Shown piece after piece: positions 1-9,197 of a DNA stretch of 64,000 nt (position 1 is the stretch's first letter; the number at the start of each line of letters is the position of its first letter). Made by a program: the position numbers and the translations under genes. Below the pieces are notes generated by a model. The model saw nothing but the letters and a program-made list of their open reading frames with translations, was not told the origin of the DNA and searched no databases. Source of the DNA: Microbacterium oleivorans (GTDB lineage: Bacteria; Actinomycetota; Actinomycetes; Actinomycetales; Microbacteriaceae); contig NZ_LSTV01000001.1 in assembly GCF_001644225.1 (NCBI RefSeq), forward strand, positions 620,001 through 684,000, in the 5' to 3' direction.

Positions 1-2838
1 CGGATGCCGGGGCTCGGCACCATGCTCGAGAAGATGAGCCAGGGCATCCCAGTCGAGGGCATGGAGTCGCTGCTCCCCGCCGTCGCCGACGCCGTCCTTC
101 CGCTCGTGGATTACCTGCCCGAAGGCGCGGCGGTGGCCGTCGTCGACCCCGAGCGCGCCGTCACCCGCGCCATGACGCTCGCCGAGACGAACCGCGAGTT
201 CCTCGAAGCCGCGTGGAGCGCGGCGACCGCCGGCGCCGAGAGCCCCGTCGACCTCGGCGCGGGCGACTTCCTCACCCCCCCCGAGCTGCGCGAGGCCTCC
301 GCCTCCCGTCAAGGCGTGTGGTGGACGCTCAGCACCTTCGATTCGGGGGCGTCGGATGCCGTCGCCGAGGGCCTCGTCGAGCGTGCGGATGCGGCGGTTC
401 GGATCCCCGCCTCGGCCGTCCCCTCGTTCCAAGGCAACATCGACGGCGCGACGGAGCACATCGGCAACCTGCTGAGCGCGGGCTGGCGCGTCGTGGTCGC
501 GGCATCCGGAACCGGCCTCGTCGACCGCTCGCGCGACGTCCTCGCCGAACGCGGGCTCGCCGCGCGCGCCGCGGACGCGGTGACCGACGTCCCCGACCCC
601 GGGATCGCGGTCGCGACCGTCGCGACCCTCGAAGCAGGATTCCTCTTCGCTGACGCCAAGCTCGCCGTCTTCACCGAGAGCGACTTCTACGGACGCACGA
701 TCGGCGCCGACTCGCGCGTCGTCAAGAAGCTCGCCTCGCGTCGACGCAACGTCGTCGACCCGCTGCAGCTCAAGCCCGGCGACCACGTCGTCCACTCGAC
801 CCACGGCATCGGCCGGTTCGTCGAGCTCGTGCAGCGGGAGGTCTCCTCGGGCGGTCGCAACGCGGTCAAGAGCAAGCGCGAGTACCTCGTGCTCGAGTAC
901 GCGCCGTCCAAGCGCGGACACCCCGGCGACAAGCTCTTCGTCCCGACCGACCAGCTCGACCTGCTGTCGCGGTACGTCGGCGGCGAGGCGCCGCAGCTGT
1001 CGAAGATGGGCGGGTCGGATTGGGCCGCCGCCAAGGGCAAGGCCCGCCGCGCCGTCCGCGACATCGCCGTCGAGCTCGTCAAGCTGTACTCGGCGCGGAT
1101 GGCCTCGAAGGGGTATGCGTTCGGGCCGGACACGCCGTGGCAGCGCGAGCTCGAAGAGGCGTTCCCGTTCGCGGAGACCCCCGACCAGCTGCAGACGATC
1201 GACGAGATCAAGGCCGACATGGAGAAGCCGATCCCGATGGATCGACTGCTCTCGGGCGACGTGGGCTTCGGCAAGACCGAGGTCGCCGTCCGCGCTGCTT
1301 TCAAGGCGATCCAGGAGGGCAAGCAGGTCGCGATGCTCGTGCCCACCACGCTCCTGTCCAAGCAGCACCTCGAGACGTTCACGGAGCGGTTCGCGGGCTT
1401 CCCCGTCAAGGTGCGGCCGCTGTCGCGGTTTCAGACCGCCAAGGAGGCGAAGGACACCATCGCCGGACTCGCCGACGGCACGGTGGACATGGTCATCGGC
1501 ACCCACCGCATCCTCACGGAGAAGGTCGTGTTCAAGGACCTCGGCCTCATGATCATCGACGAGGAGCAGCGGTTCGGCGTCGAGCACAAGGACGCGCTGA
1601 AGAAGCTCAAGACCAACGTCGACATCCTCGCCATGAGCGCGACGCCCATCCCGCGCACGCTCGAGATGGCGGTCACCGGCATCCGCGAGATGTCGACGCT
1701 CGCGACACCGCCTGAGGAGCGGCATCCGATCCTCACCTACGTCGGACCGCGCAGCGACAAGCAGATCGCGGCCGCCATCCGTCGTGAGCTGCTGCGCGAG
1801 GGCCAGGTCTTCTTCGTCCACAACCGGGTCTCGTCGATCCAGCGGGTCGCGGCGCAGCTCGCCGAGCTCGTCCCCGAGGCGCGCATCGTCGTCGCCCACG
1901 GGCAGATGGGCGAGCACGCCCTCGAGCAGGTCGTCGACGACTTCTGGGAGCGGCGGGCGGACGTCCTCGTCTCCACGACCATCATCGAGACCGGCCTCGA
2001 CATCGCCAACGCGAACACGATCATCATCGACCGCGCGGACAAGTACGGTCTGTCTCAGCTGCACCAGTTGCGCGGTCGCGTCGGACGCGCCCGCGAGCGC
2101 GCCTACGCGTACTTCCTCTACGACGAGAACAAGCCTCTCAGCGAGACCGCGGCCGACCGTCTGGAGACGATCGCCGTCAACAACGATCTCGGGTCCGGCA
2201 TGCAGGTCGCCCTCAAGGACCTCGAGATCCGCGGCGCGGGCAACCTCCTCGGCGCCGAGCAGGCGGGTCACATCGCCGGCGTCGGCTTCGACCTGTACCT
2301 GCGGATGATCGGCGAGGCGGTCGCGACCTTCCGCGGGGAGGACACCGAGGGGCCGACCGAGCTACGGCTCGAGCTCCCCGTGCAGGCGCGCATTCCCGAG
2401 TCGTACATCGACAGCGAGCGGCTGCGCCTCGAGGCGTACCAGAAGCTGTCGGCCGCGGCATCCGTCACCGCGGCGGACGACGCCATCGACCTCGTGCTCG
2501 AGGAGCTCACCGACCGCTACGGTGCCCCGCCCGCAGAGGTCGAGGGCCTCATCTCGATCGCGCGGCTGCGTCGCCGCGCCGCGCAGTCGGGCCTGTCGGA
2601 CGTCGTCGCGATGGGACCGAACCTCCGCATCGCGCCGGCGCACATCCCGGACTCGATCCGGGTCCGGCTGCAGCGCCTGCACCCCAAGGCCAAGGTCGTC
2701 TCGGGCGGCGAGGCGATGGTCGTCCCGTTGCCGACCGCCGGGGGCGAGCCGCTCGCCGACGCCGACCTCATCGCGTGGACGGCGCAGCTGCTCGATCAGA
2801 TCTTCCCGCTCCCGGTCGCCGAGACCGCGGACGCCTGA
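1..2838 (+). CDS. mfd: Transcription-repair coupling factor Mfd, C-terminal 945 residues (5' end outside window)
   Basis: Mfd is an ATP-dependent translocase that removes RNA polymerase stalled at DNA lesions and recruits UvrA. The reading frame is open from base 1 and no plausible start is present; the family is about 1,200 residues, so roughly the first 250 are missing. Visible in order are the RNAP-interaction/CarD-like segment (GDHVVHSTHGIGRF, near window residue 260), the helicase P-loop SGDVGFGKTEVA (near 420), the DEEQ box in DEEQRFGVEH (near 520), helicase motif VI in QLRGRVGRA, and the C-terminal TRCF domain (around 790-920). A strong hairpin follows the stop. Identification is secure; only the 5' boundary is unknown. 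Confidence 0.97.
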   Translation, partial: RMPGLGTMLEKMSQGIPVEGMESLLPAVADAVLPLVDYLPEGAAVAVVDPERAVTRAMTLAETNREFLEAAWSAATAGAESPVDLGAGDFLTPPELREASASRQGVWWTLSTFDSGASDAVAEGLVERADAAVRIPASAVPSFQGNIDGATEHIGNLLSAGWRVVVAASGTGLVDRSRDVLAERGLAARAADAVTDVPDPGIAVATVATLEAGFLFADAKLAVFTESDFYGRTIGADSRVVKKLASRRRNVVDPLQLKPGDHVVHSTHGIGRFVELVQREVSSGGRNAVKSKREYLVLEYAPSKRGHPGDKLFVPTDQLDLLSRYVGGEAPQLSKMGGSDWAAAKGKARRAVRDIAVELVKLYSARMASKGYAFGPDTPWQRELEEAFPFAETPDQLQTIDEIKADMEKPIPMDRLLSGDVGFGKTEVAVRAAFKAIQEGKQVAMLVPTTLLSKQHLETFTERFAGFPVKVRPLSRFQTAKEAKDTIAGLADGTVDMVIGTHRILTEKVVFKDLGLMIIDEEQRFGVEHKDALKKLKTNVDILAMSATPIPRTLEMAVTGIREMSTLATPPEERHPILTYVGPRSDKQIAAAIRRELLREGQVFFVHNRVSSIQRVAAQLAELVPEARIVVAHGQMGEHALEQVVDDFWERRADVLVSTTIIETGLDIANANTIIIDRADKYGLSQLHQLRGRVGRARERAYAYFLYDENKPLSETAADRLETIAVNNDLGSGMQVALKDLEIRGAGNLLGAEQAGHIAGVGFDLYLRMIGEAVATFRGEDTEGPTELRLELPVQARIPESYIDSERLRLEAYQKLSAAASVTAADDAIDLVLEELTDRYGAPPAEVEGLISIARLRRRAAQSGLSDVVAMGPNLRIAPAHIPDSIRVRLQRLHPKAKVVSGGEAMVVPLPTAGGEPLADADLIAWTAQLLDQIFPLPVAETADA

Positions 2839-2844
2839 GACGAC

Positions 2845-2885
2845 GCGTCCCGCCCGCGACGGAGAACCGTCAGGGGGCGGGACGC
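2845..2885. terminator. Bidirectional hairpin between mfd and ppc
   Basis: Perfect 11-bp arms GCGTCCCGCCC (2845-2855) and GGGCGGGACGC (2875-2885) enclose a second 5-bp stem GACGG-AGAA-CCGTC. It lies between two convergent genes. There is no U-tract, as is usual in high-GC actinobacteria. Confidence 0.75.
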
Positions 2886-2908
2886 GCGGAACCGAGGGAT
2901 GCCGGGGC

Positions 2909-5581
2909 TCACCCGGTGTTCTGCAGTCCCGCGGCGACCCCCGAGACCGACAGCAGCAGCAGCCGCTGCAGGTCGGGGTCGACCTGGCCGCCCGCCTGCG
3001 TCTCGCGGAGTCCGCGCAGCGCGCGCAGCTGCAGGAGCGAGAGCGCGTCGACGTAGGGGCTCCGCATCTTCACCGCGCGCCCCAGCACAGGACGGTTGGA
3101 CAGCAGCTCGGTGCCGCCGGTCAGGCGCACGACCCAGTCGCGGGTGAGGGTCATCTCGTCGCGGACGAGCGCGGCGAGGTCGTCGCGGTCGCCGAGTTCG
3201 AGATAGTGACGGGCGATGCGGTCGTCGGTTTTCGCGAGGCTCATGGCGACGTTGTCGATGAGGGTCCGGAACAGCGGCCACTCCTCGTACGCGCCCCGCA
3301 GCGTGGCCTCGTCGCCGACGGCGTCGAGCGCCGTCCCGAGGCCGAACCAGCCGGCGAGGTTGATGCGAGCCTGCGTCCACGCGAACACCCACGGGATCGC
3401 CCGCAAGTCGGCGAGGGACTCCACCGACAGGCCGCGGCGCGCCGGACGCGAGCCGAGCGCGAGCAGCCCGATCTCCTCCATCGGGGTCACCTGGGCGAAC
3501 CACGGCGCGAAGCCGGGCGCCTTCACGAGGGAGAAGAATCGCTCGCGCGAGGCCGCGTCCATCGTCGCCGCGACCGAGGCGTAGCGCTCGGCCGCGGACC
3601 GGTTGCGGTCCTCGATCGAGGGGGCCGAGGCGAGCAGGGTCGCGGCGGCGACCTGGTCGATGTGGCGCATCGCGATCGCGGGGTCGCCGTAGCGGGCGAA
3701 GATGACCTCGCCCTGCTCGGTGAGCTTGAACCGGCCGTCGACGGAGTGGGGCGGCTGCGCGAGGATCGCGGAGTTCGCCGGTCCGCCGCCGCGCCCGAGG
3801 GCGCCGCCGCGGCCGTGGAACAGGGTCAATTCGATGCGCTGCTCGACCGCCCACGCCGAGATCTCCGCCTGCGCCTCGTACAGGGCGAGGTTGGCGGCGA
3901 CGGGGCCGACGTCCTTCGACGAATCGGAGTAGCCGAGCATGACCTCGAGCCGGCGACCGGTCGCCTCGAGCCGGGACGCGAACGCCGGGTGGTCGACGAT
4001 CTCGGCGAGGATGCCGGGGGCGGCCTGCAGGTCCGCGAACGTCTCGAACAGCGGGATGACGTCGAGCACCGGGGGAGTGCCGTCGGGACCCACGGCGTGC
4101 CGGGCGAGGGTGTGGACGGCGGCGAGGTCGTCGGCGGACTGCGTGAACGAGACGATGTAGCGGCCCGCGGCCCGCGGCCCGTACCGGTCCTGCAGGAACG
4201 CGATGGTGCGGAAGACCTCGAGCACCTCCTCGGTCAGCTCCGAGCGCGCACCGCCCGCTTCGAGCTCGGCGAGCACCTTGGCGTGCACGGCTGAGTGCTG
4301 GCGCACCTCGAGCTCGGTGAGGTGGAACCCGAAGGTCTCGACCTGCCAGATGAGGTGCTGCAGGTGTCCGTAGGCCTGACGGGGAGCGCGCGCCGAGACG
4401 AGGGAATCCTGCAGGACCCGCAGGTCGGCGAGCAGGTGTTCGGGATCGCGGTAGGCGAGGTCCGCGTTGCGGGTGCGCGTCGCGGCGATCTTGCGGGCGA
4501 GCAGCAGCATGATGCGGCGGTAGGGCTCGTTGGGGGAGCGCTTCGCGATCTCCGCCGCCGCCTCCTCGTCGGCATCCTTCAGCCGCTGCCACAGTGCGAG
4601 CAGCTCCGGCGTGGGCGGGGTGGACTCGGCGTCGAGGGTCAGCGTGCGCCCCACCCGGTTCGCGGTGTGCTCGAGTCCGAGCAGGACGTGCTCGCTCGCG
4701 ATCGCGGCGGCCTTGCGCGTCGTCTTCGCGGTCACGAACGGGTTGCCGTCGCGGTCGCCGCCGACCCAGGAGCCGATGCGCATGAAGGGGCGCACGAGGG
4801 GCGGGCGGGCCCCGGCATCCTCCCCCTGCAGGACGTCGTCGATGCGGCGGTAGACGTGCGGGATCGACGTGTACAGCGTCTCGTCGAAGATCGCCATGAC
4901 GGCGCGCACCTCGTCGGTCGGCGACGGCTTCTCGGCGCGCAGCGGCGCGGTGCGCCAGAGGGTGTCGACCTCTTCGAGCATGCGGCGCTCGGCGCGGCGG
5001 CGGTCGGGGCTGTCGGCCTCCGCGGCATCCCGTTCGCGCAGCAGATCGGCGAGGCGACGGATGCTGTTCGACACCGCACGGCGCCGCGCCTCGGTCGGGT
5101 GCGCCGTGAAGACGGGGTGGAAACGCAGGCCCTGCAGTCGTTCGAGGGCGCCCTCCTGCCCGATCTCCTCGGACAGCCGCCGGTACGCCGAGACGATCGA
5201 GTCGCCCGCGTCGCGGGTGTCGCCGCGACCGCTGCGCTCGCGGAGGACTCGCACGCGCTGGTGCTCCTCGGCGAGGTTCACGAGGTGGAAGTAGCAGGTG
5301 AAGGCGCGGGCGACCTCCTCGGCGCGCTCCAGGGTGAAGGCGTCCGCGATGGATGCCGCGCGCGCGAACGCCTCGGGGGTCGGGTCGGTGTACGCCTGGA
5401 TCGTCGCGACGCGCAGTCGCTCGACGTCCTCGAACAGACCGGGCGAACCGCTCTCGCGCAGCACGCGCCCGAGCAGCGCGCCGAGCGTGCGCACGTCGGC
5501 GCGCATCCGTTCGGGGATCTCCTGCTCGGCTTCGTAACGTCCGACGAGGTCGATGGCTTCGGTGGGGGTCGGTTCGTGCAC
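2909..5581 (-). CDS. ppc: Phosphoenolpyruvate carboxylase
   Basis: Carboxylates PEP with bicarbonate to oxaloacetate, the anaplerotic feed of the TCA cycle. The 890 residues match the usual family length. The catalytic-His motif FTAHPTEARRR lies near residue 158 (His 161), GYSDSSKDVGP near 545, the Gly-rich loop FHGRGGALGRGGGP near 590, and the conserved C-terminus ends in QNTG. The GTG start sits 6 nt after a TAACGT -10-like box, so the transcript may be leaderless. The beta-carbonic anhydrase at 32 kb could supply bicarbonate, but it is not linked in an operon. Confidence 0.97.
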   Translation of the reverse strand: MHEPTPTEAIDLVGRYEAEQEIPERMRADVRTLGALLGRVLRESGSPGLFEDVERLRVATIQAYTDPTPEAFARAASIADAFTLERAEEVARAFTCYFHLVNLAEEHQRVRVLRERSGRGDTRDAGDSIVSAYRRLSEEIGQEGALERLQGLRFHPVFTAHPTEARRRAVSNSIRRLADLLRERDAAEADSPDRRRAERRMLEEVDTLWRTAPLRAEKPSPTDEVRAVMAIFDETLYTSIPHVYRRIDDVLQGEDAGARPPLVRPFMRIGSWVGGDRDGNPFVTAKTTRKAAAIASEHVLLGLEHTANRVGRTLTLDAESTPPTPELLALWQRLKDADEEAAAEIAKRSPNEPYRRIMLLLARKIAATRTRNADLAYRDPEHLLADLRVLQDSLVSARAPRQAYGHLQHLIWQVETFGFHLTELEVRQHSAVHAKVLAELEAGGARSELTEEVLEVFRTIAFLQDRYGPRAAGRYIVSFTQSADDLAAVHTLARHAVGPDGTPPVLDVIPLFETFADLQAAPGILAEIVDHPAFASRLEATGRRLEVMLGYSDSSKDVGPVAANLALYEAQAEISAWAVEQRIELTLFHGRGGALGRGGGPANSAILAQPPHSVDGRFKLTEQGEVIFARYGDPAIAMRHIDQVAAATLLASAPSIEDRNRSAAERYASVAATMDAASRERFFSLVKAPGFAPWFAQVTPMEEIGLLALGSRPARRGLSVESLADLRAIPWVFAWTQARINLAGWFGLGTALDAVGDEATLRGAYEEWPLFRTLIDNVAMSLAKTDDRIARHYLELGDRDDLAALVRDEMTLTRDWVVRLTGGTELLSNRPVLGRAVKMRSPYVDALSLLQLRALRGLRETQAGGQVDPDLQRLLLLSVSGVAAGLQNTG

Positions 5582-5587
5582 CGTTTC

Positions 5588-5593
5588 ACGTTA
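5588..5593 (-). promoter_or_regulatory. -10 box of ppc (leaderless type)
   Basis: On the minus strand TAACGT is followed by 6 nt (GAAACG) and then the GTG of ppc. No Shine-Dalgarno sequence is present, so transcription is predicted to begin at or next to the start codon. Confidence 0.5.
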
Positions 5594-5649
5594 GCGAGGA
5601 TTGCGAGCGACAATTTCCGCGTGACGGTGGATGCCGGTGCCCGCTAACC

Positions 5650-7086
5650 TCACACGGCGATGATGCCCTGCGCGATGAGCACGACGGCGACCACGGCGCC
5701 GATCGTCGCCAGGGCGAACAAGACCGCCTCAAGAGGTGTGAACACCCGCGCCCGCTGCTGGCGACGGCCGATGACGAAGAGGATCGTGCCGGGGACGATG
5801 ATGACCAGGCACAGCAGCAGGTACGTCGCCCCCGCGGCCCACAGCAGGTACAGCGTGTAGAGCGTCGCGAGCACCGCGACAATCCCATCGCCGAGACGAC
5901 CCCGGCGACCGTCCTGCACGGCGAGCTTGAGCGCGAACGCGGCGGAGAGGAAGAACGGGATGAGAGCCAGCGCGCTCGTGAGCTCGAGCGCCGCGTCGAA
6001 GGCGTTCTGCGCGAACAGGACGACCACGAGCATCGCCTGCGCGAGGAGGGACGAGAGGGTGAGGGCGCCGGTGGGGGTGTCCTTCGCGTTGGTGCGCCGC
6101 AGGAACCGGGGCAGGTCGCCGGCGCGCGCCGCCGACAGCAGCACCTCGGCGGCCATGAGGGTCCAGGCGAGGTAGGCGCCGAGCACCGCGACGACGAGCG
6201 CGAACCCGATGAACGCGGCCCCCCAGCCGCCTACGGCGGCCTCGAGCACGCCGCCCATCGACGGCTGGCGGAGCCCCGCGATCTCCGCACGCGGGATGAC
6301 ACCGTACGAGACCACCGTGACCGAGGCGAAGACGGCGAGCACGCTCAGGAAGCCGAGGACGGTGGCGCGTCCGACATCCGATCGGCGTCGCGCGTGGCGC
6401 GAGTTGACGGTCGCCCCCTCGATCCCGATGAAGACGAACACCGTCACGAGCATCGTCGTGCGGATCTGCTCGCCGAGGCCGGTGCCCGGGTCGCCTGACC
6501 AGTTCGCGGCGAACACGGCGGGGTCGAAGACCGTGAGGCAGAGCACGACGAAGACGACGATCGGCACCGTCTTCGCGATCGTGACGATCCGGTTGAGCGC
6601 CGCAGCCTCGCGGACGCCCCGACGGATGAGGACGTAGAAGAGCCAGATGCCGGCGGAGGAGATCGCCACCGCGAGCGGTGTGTTGCCCTCGCCGAGCGCG
6701 GGGAGGACGGCGCCCAGGGTGCCGGTGATGAAGACCCAGTAGAAGACGTTGCCCACGCAGGCGCTCGCCCAGTAGCCGAACGCGGCGAAGTAGCCGACGT
6801 AGTTGCCGAACCCCTCCTTCGCGTAGCTGAAGATGCCCGCGTCGAGGTCGGGCCTGCGGACCGCGAGCCGCTGAAAGACGAGCGCGAGCATGAACATGCC
6901 GCCGCCCGCGATCGCCCAGGCGATCAGCGTGCCCGCGACTCCGGTCGACTCGGCGAAGGTCGCCGGGAGGGAGAAGACCCCCGCGCCGATCATGGAGCCG
7001 ACGACGAAGGTGCTGAGTGTCAGGAGGGAGACGTGGGTCGCCTGCGCGGGTGCGGTGGGACCCGGGGCGGTAGGAGCGGGGGTCAC
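5650..7086 (-). CDS. APC-family basic amino acid/polyamine antiporter
   Basis: A 478-residue integral membrane transporter with about 12-13 hydrophobic segments. The first helix carries the APC signature GSMIGAGVFSLPA. The closest subfamily appears to be the APA group (ArcD/YjdE-like arginine:ornithine or lysine exchangers), judging from SYAKEGFGNYVGYFAAFGYW and the FYVLIRRGVREAA loop. The N-terminus is short and Pro/Ala-rich before helix 1. It is a single gene between ppc and the divergent mazG. The exact substrate cannot be read from the sequence; arginine/ornithine or lysine is most likely. Confidence 0.85.
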   Translation of the reverse strand: MTPAPTAPGPTAPAQATHVSLLTLSTFVVGSMIGAGVFSLPATFAESTGVAGTLIAWAIAGGGMFMLALVFQRLAVRRPDLDAGIFSYAKEGFGNYVGYFAAFGYWASACVGNVFYWVFITGTLGAVLPALGEGNTPLAVAISSAGIWLFYVLIRRGVREAAALNRIVTIAKTVPIVVFVVLCLTVFDPAVFAANWSGDPGTGLGEQIRTTMLVTVFVFIGIEGATVNSRHARRRSDVGRATVLGFLSVLAVFASVTVVSYGVIPRAEIAGLRQPSMGGVLEAAVGGWGAAFIGFALVVAVLGAYLAWTLMAAEVLLSAARAGDLPRFLRRTNAKDTPTGALTLSSLLAQAMLVVVLFAQNAFDAALELTSALALIPFFLSAAFALKLAVQDGRRGRLGDGIVAVLATLYTLYLLWAAGATYLLLCLVIIVPGTILFVIGRRQQRARVFTPLEAVLFALATIGAVVAVVLIAQGIIAV

Positions 7087-7092
7087 CGTCCC

Positions 7093-7098
7093 ACCCTA
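7093..7098 (-). promoter_or_regulatory. -10 box of the APC antiporter gene (leaderless type)
   Basis: Minus-strand TAGGGT, then GGGACG (6 nt), then the GTG start at 7086. No ribosome binding site is visible. Confidence 0.5.
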
Positions 7099-7158
7099 CG
7101 CGCGGCGGTCCGCCGGGCCCTCGCCGCGGGCGATCACCCCGGCCCGCGGCATCCCTCG

Positions 7159-7164
7159 TATCGT
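7159..7164 (+). promoter_or_regulatory. -10 box of mazG (leaderless type)
   Basis: TATCGT is followed by 7 nt and the ATG at 7172. This spacing favours the ATG over the in-frame GTG at 7163, which overlaps the box. Confidence 0.5.
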
Positions 7165-7171
7165 GTCCGTC

Positions 7172-7825
7172 ATGACGGACGAGCCCCGCGAACCCCGCCG
7201 CGACCACCTGCGGGAGGCAGCGGAGACGATGCGCGCCGTGCGGGACCGGTGCGTCTGGACCCAGCGGATCGATCACACCGACCTCGTGCCCTACCTGCAG
7301 GAGGAGGCCGCCGAGCTCGTCGACGCGGTCGAAGCGGGCACCCGCGCCGATCTCAAGGAGGAGCTCGGCGACCTGCTGTGGCAGGTGCTCTTCCACGCCG
7401 AGATCGCCTCGCGCGACGAGACGGATCCGTTCGACATCGACGACGTCGCCGCGGCGCTCGCCGAGAAGATGATCCGTCGCCACCCGCACGTGTTCGGCGA
7501 CGCCGTCGCGACGACACCCGACGAGGTGCTGATCCACTGGAACGCGGCGAAGGCGGCCGAGAAGCGCACCCGCACGAGCGTCCTCGACGGGGTGCCGATG
7601 CACATGCCCTCGCTCGCCCTCGCGCAGAAGATGCTCGGGAAGGCGGCGCAGGTCGGGGTGACACCGCCGCCACCGGCGCCGTCGCCCGCCGACGAGGCGG
7701 AGCTGGGCGAGGCGCTGCTGGCGCTGGTCGCGCAGGCGAGGGATGCCGGATGGGATGCCGAGCGCGCCCTGCGGCAGCGTCTGCGCGCGCTCGCCGAGGA
7801 GGTCCGCGCGGCCGAGTCCCGCTGA
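7172..7825 (+). CDS. mazG: MazG-family nucleoside triphosphate pyrophosphohydrolase
   Basis: All-alpha NTP-PPase that hydrolyses (d)NTPs to the monophosphate and pyrophosphate, a house-cleaning role. The 217 residues contain the MazG metal site: the EE pair in LQEEAAELVDAV, then KEELGDLLWQVLFHAEIA and the later DIDDVAAALAEKMIRRHPHVFGD, the standard HPHVFG signature. It is shorter than the roughly 260-residue E. coli enzyme and has a single clear MazG domain with a degenerate C-terminal half. The start is the ATG placed by the -10 box. hisS follows 56 bp downstream; mazG near eno and hisS is common in actinobacteria. Confidence 0.93.
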   Translation: MTDEPREPRRDHLREAAETMRAVRDRCVWTQRIDHTDLVPYLQEEAAELVDAVEAGTRADLKEELGDLLWQVLFHAEIASRDETDPFDIDDVAAALAEKMIRRHPHVFGDAVATTPDEVLIHWNAAKAAEKRTRTSVLDGVPMHMPSLALAQKMLGKAAQVGVTPPPPAPSPADEAELGEALLALVAQARDAGWDAERALRQRLRALAEEVRAAESR

Positions 7826-7829
7826 GGCG

Positions 7830-7857
7830 CCCGGGGGCTCGCGGGCGCGGCCCCGGG
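7830..7857 (+). terminator. Possible hairpin after mazG
   Basis: CCCGGGG (7830-7836) and CCCCGGG (7851-7857) can pair around a 14-nt loop. There is no U-tract and the sequence is GC-only, so it could be fortuitous. Confidence 0.3.
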
Positions 7858-7881
7858 AGCGCGGTCTGAGAGACTAGGGCC

Positions 7882-9165
7882 GTGCCCTCCGTGAATCCGC
7901 CGCGCGGCATGCGCGACTTCCTACCCGCCGACAAAGCCCGCCGCGAGCGGGTCCTCGCCGTCATCCGCGACCGCTACCGGGCGCACGGGTTCGACGAGAT
8001 CGAGACCCCCGTCGTCGAGGATTACGAGCGGCTCCATGCGGGGATCGGCGGTGACAACGAGAAGCTCGCCTTCAACGTCCTGCGTCGCGGGCTCGACGCC
8101 GAGGCCATCCGCGCCGCCGCCGACGACCCGGCGGCCCTGTCCGACCTGGGGCTGCGCTACGACCTCACCGTGCCGCTCGCGCGGTTCTACGCGACCAACC
8201 GCGCACAGCTGCCGTCCGTGTTCCGCGCGATCCAGATCGCGCCGGTGTGGCGCGCGGAGCGGCCCCAGAAGGGGCGGTACCGCCAGTTCGTGCAGTGCGA
8301 CATCGACATCATCGGCGACGCGACGGCCCGGGCCGAGGTCGAGCTGCTGACGGCGAGCCTCGACGTCCTCGAGGCGCTCGGTCTCGAGGGCGGCACGATC
8401 CGCATCAACGACCGCCGCGCCCTCGACGCGATGCTCGCCGCCTTCGGGTTCGCCGAGGCGGACCGCGCCGGCGTCCTCATCACGATCGACAAGCTCGACA
8501 AGGTGGGGCCGGCCGGGGTGGTCGCCGAGCTGCGGGACCGCGGCGCGGACGAGGGCGCCGTCACCGCATTCGAGGCGTTCCTGAACCGTCCGCAGACGCG
8601 CGAGTACCTGCCCTTCGGCGAAGCGCAGATCCGCAAGGCGCTCCCCGAGGGCGTCTCGGACGAGATCGTCGGCCACCTGGTCGGCATCGGCGACGCGGTC
8701 GCCGCCGCGCGGGGGACCACCGACGTGCCCCTGCACTTCGACCCGTTCCTCGTGCGCGGCATGGGCTACTACACCGGCACGATCTACGAGCTCGCGCATC
8801 CCTCGGTCTCCTACTCGCTCGGCGGCGGTGGCCGGTACGACGGCATGATCGGCCGCTTCCTCGGCCAGGACGTGCCGGCGGTGGGCTTCTCCATCGGGTT
8901 CGAGCGGATCGTGGACCTCGTCGGAGCGGGGGAGGATGCCGCATCCGCTGCCGTCGTCCTCATCGCCGACCGCGACGTCCCCCTCGCCGAGCTCGCCGGC
9001 CACAAGGCGTTCTTCGTCGCGCAGGGCGCGCGTGTGCGCCTCGAGCAGCGGACGAAGAACCTCAAGGGGCTGTTGGAGCGGTCCGCCGCCGACGGGTACA
9101 CGTCCTTCGGCACCGTGTCCGCAGGCGTCCCGTCCGCGTCGATCGAGCTGCGTCCGCTCGGCTGA
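7882..9165 (+). CDS. hisS: Histidyl-tRNA synthetase
   Basis: Class II aminoacyl-tRNA synthetase that charges tRNA-His. The 427 residues include motif 1 in the N-terminal PPRGMRDFLPAD region, motif 2 around WRAERPQKGRYRQFVQCD (near 130), the His-binding signature RGMGYYTGTIYE (near 292), motif 3 in PAVGFSIGFERI (near 330) and a C-terminal anticodon-binding domain ending in SIELRPLG. The GTG start matches the conserved N-terminus. It lies downstream of mazG on the same strand, separated by 56 bp containing a weak hairpin. Confidence 0.97.
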   Translation: MPSVNPPRGMRDFLPADKARRERVLAVIRDRYRAHGFDEIETPVVEDYERLHAGIGGDNEKLAFNVLRRGLDAEAIRAAADDPAALSDLGLRYDLTVPLARFYATNRAQLPSVFRAIQIAPVWRAERPQKGRYRQFVQCDIDIIGDATARAEVELLTASLDVLEALGLEGGTIRINDRRALDAMLAAFGFAEADRAGVLITIDKLDKVGPAGVVAELRDRGADEGAVTAFEAFLNRPQTREYLPFGEAQIRKALPEGVSDEIVGHLVGIGDAVAAARGTTDVPLHFDPFLVRGMGYYTGTIYELAHPSVSYSLGGGGRYDGMIGRFLGQDVPAVGFSIGFERIVDLVGAGEDAASAAVVLIADRDVPLAELAGHKAFFVAQGARVRLEQRTKNLKGLLERSAADGYTSFGTVSAGVPSASIELRPLG

Positions 9166-9184
9166 CAGCGCTGCGCGGCGCTGC

Positions 9185-9190
9185 TAGCGT
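9185..9190 (+). promoter_or_regulatory. -10 box of the YdeI-like gene (leaderless type)
   Basis: TAGCGT followed by 7 nt (TCCGCGC) and the ATG at 9198. No ribosome binding site is visible. Confidence 0.5.
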
Positions 9191-9197
9191 TCCGCGC

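Noticed and set aside
2796..4592. 598-residue open frame on the minus strand, overlapping ppc in another frame
   Set aside because: Arg/Pro/Ala-rich low-complexity translation, same strand but different frame from the intact ppc; a GC-driven shadow.
4295..5647. 450-residue open frame on the plus strand opposite ppc
   Set aside because: No family resemblance; antisense to a complete, conserved gene with strong third-position GC.
5729..7603. 624-residue frame spanning the antiporter and mazG regions
   Set aside because: Arg-rich translation that crosses two real genes and their promoter region.
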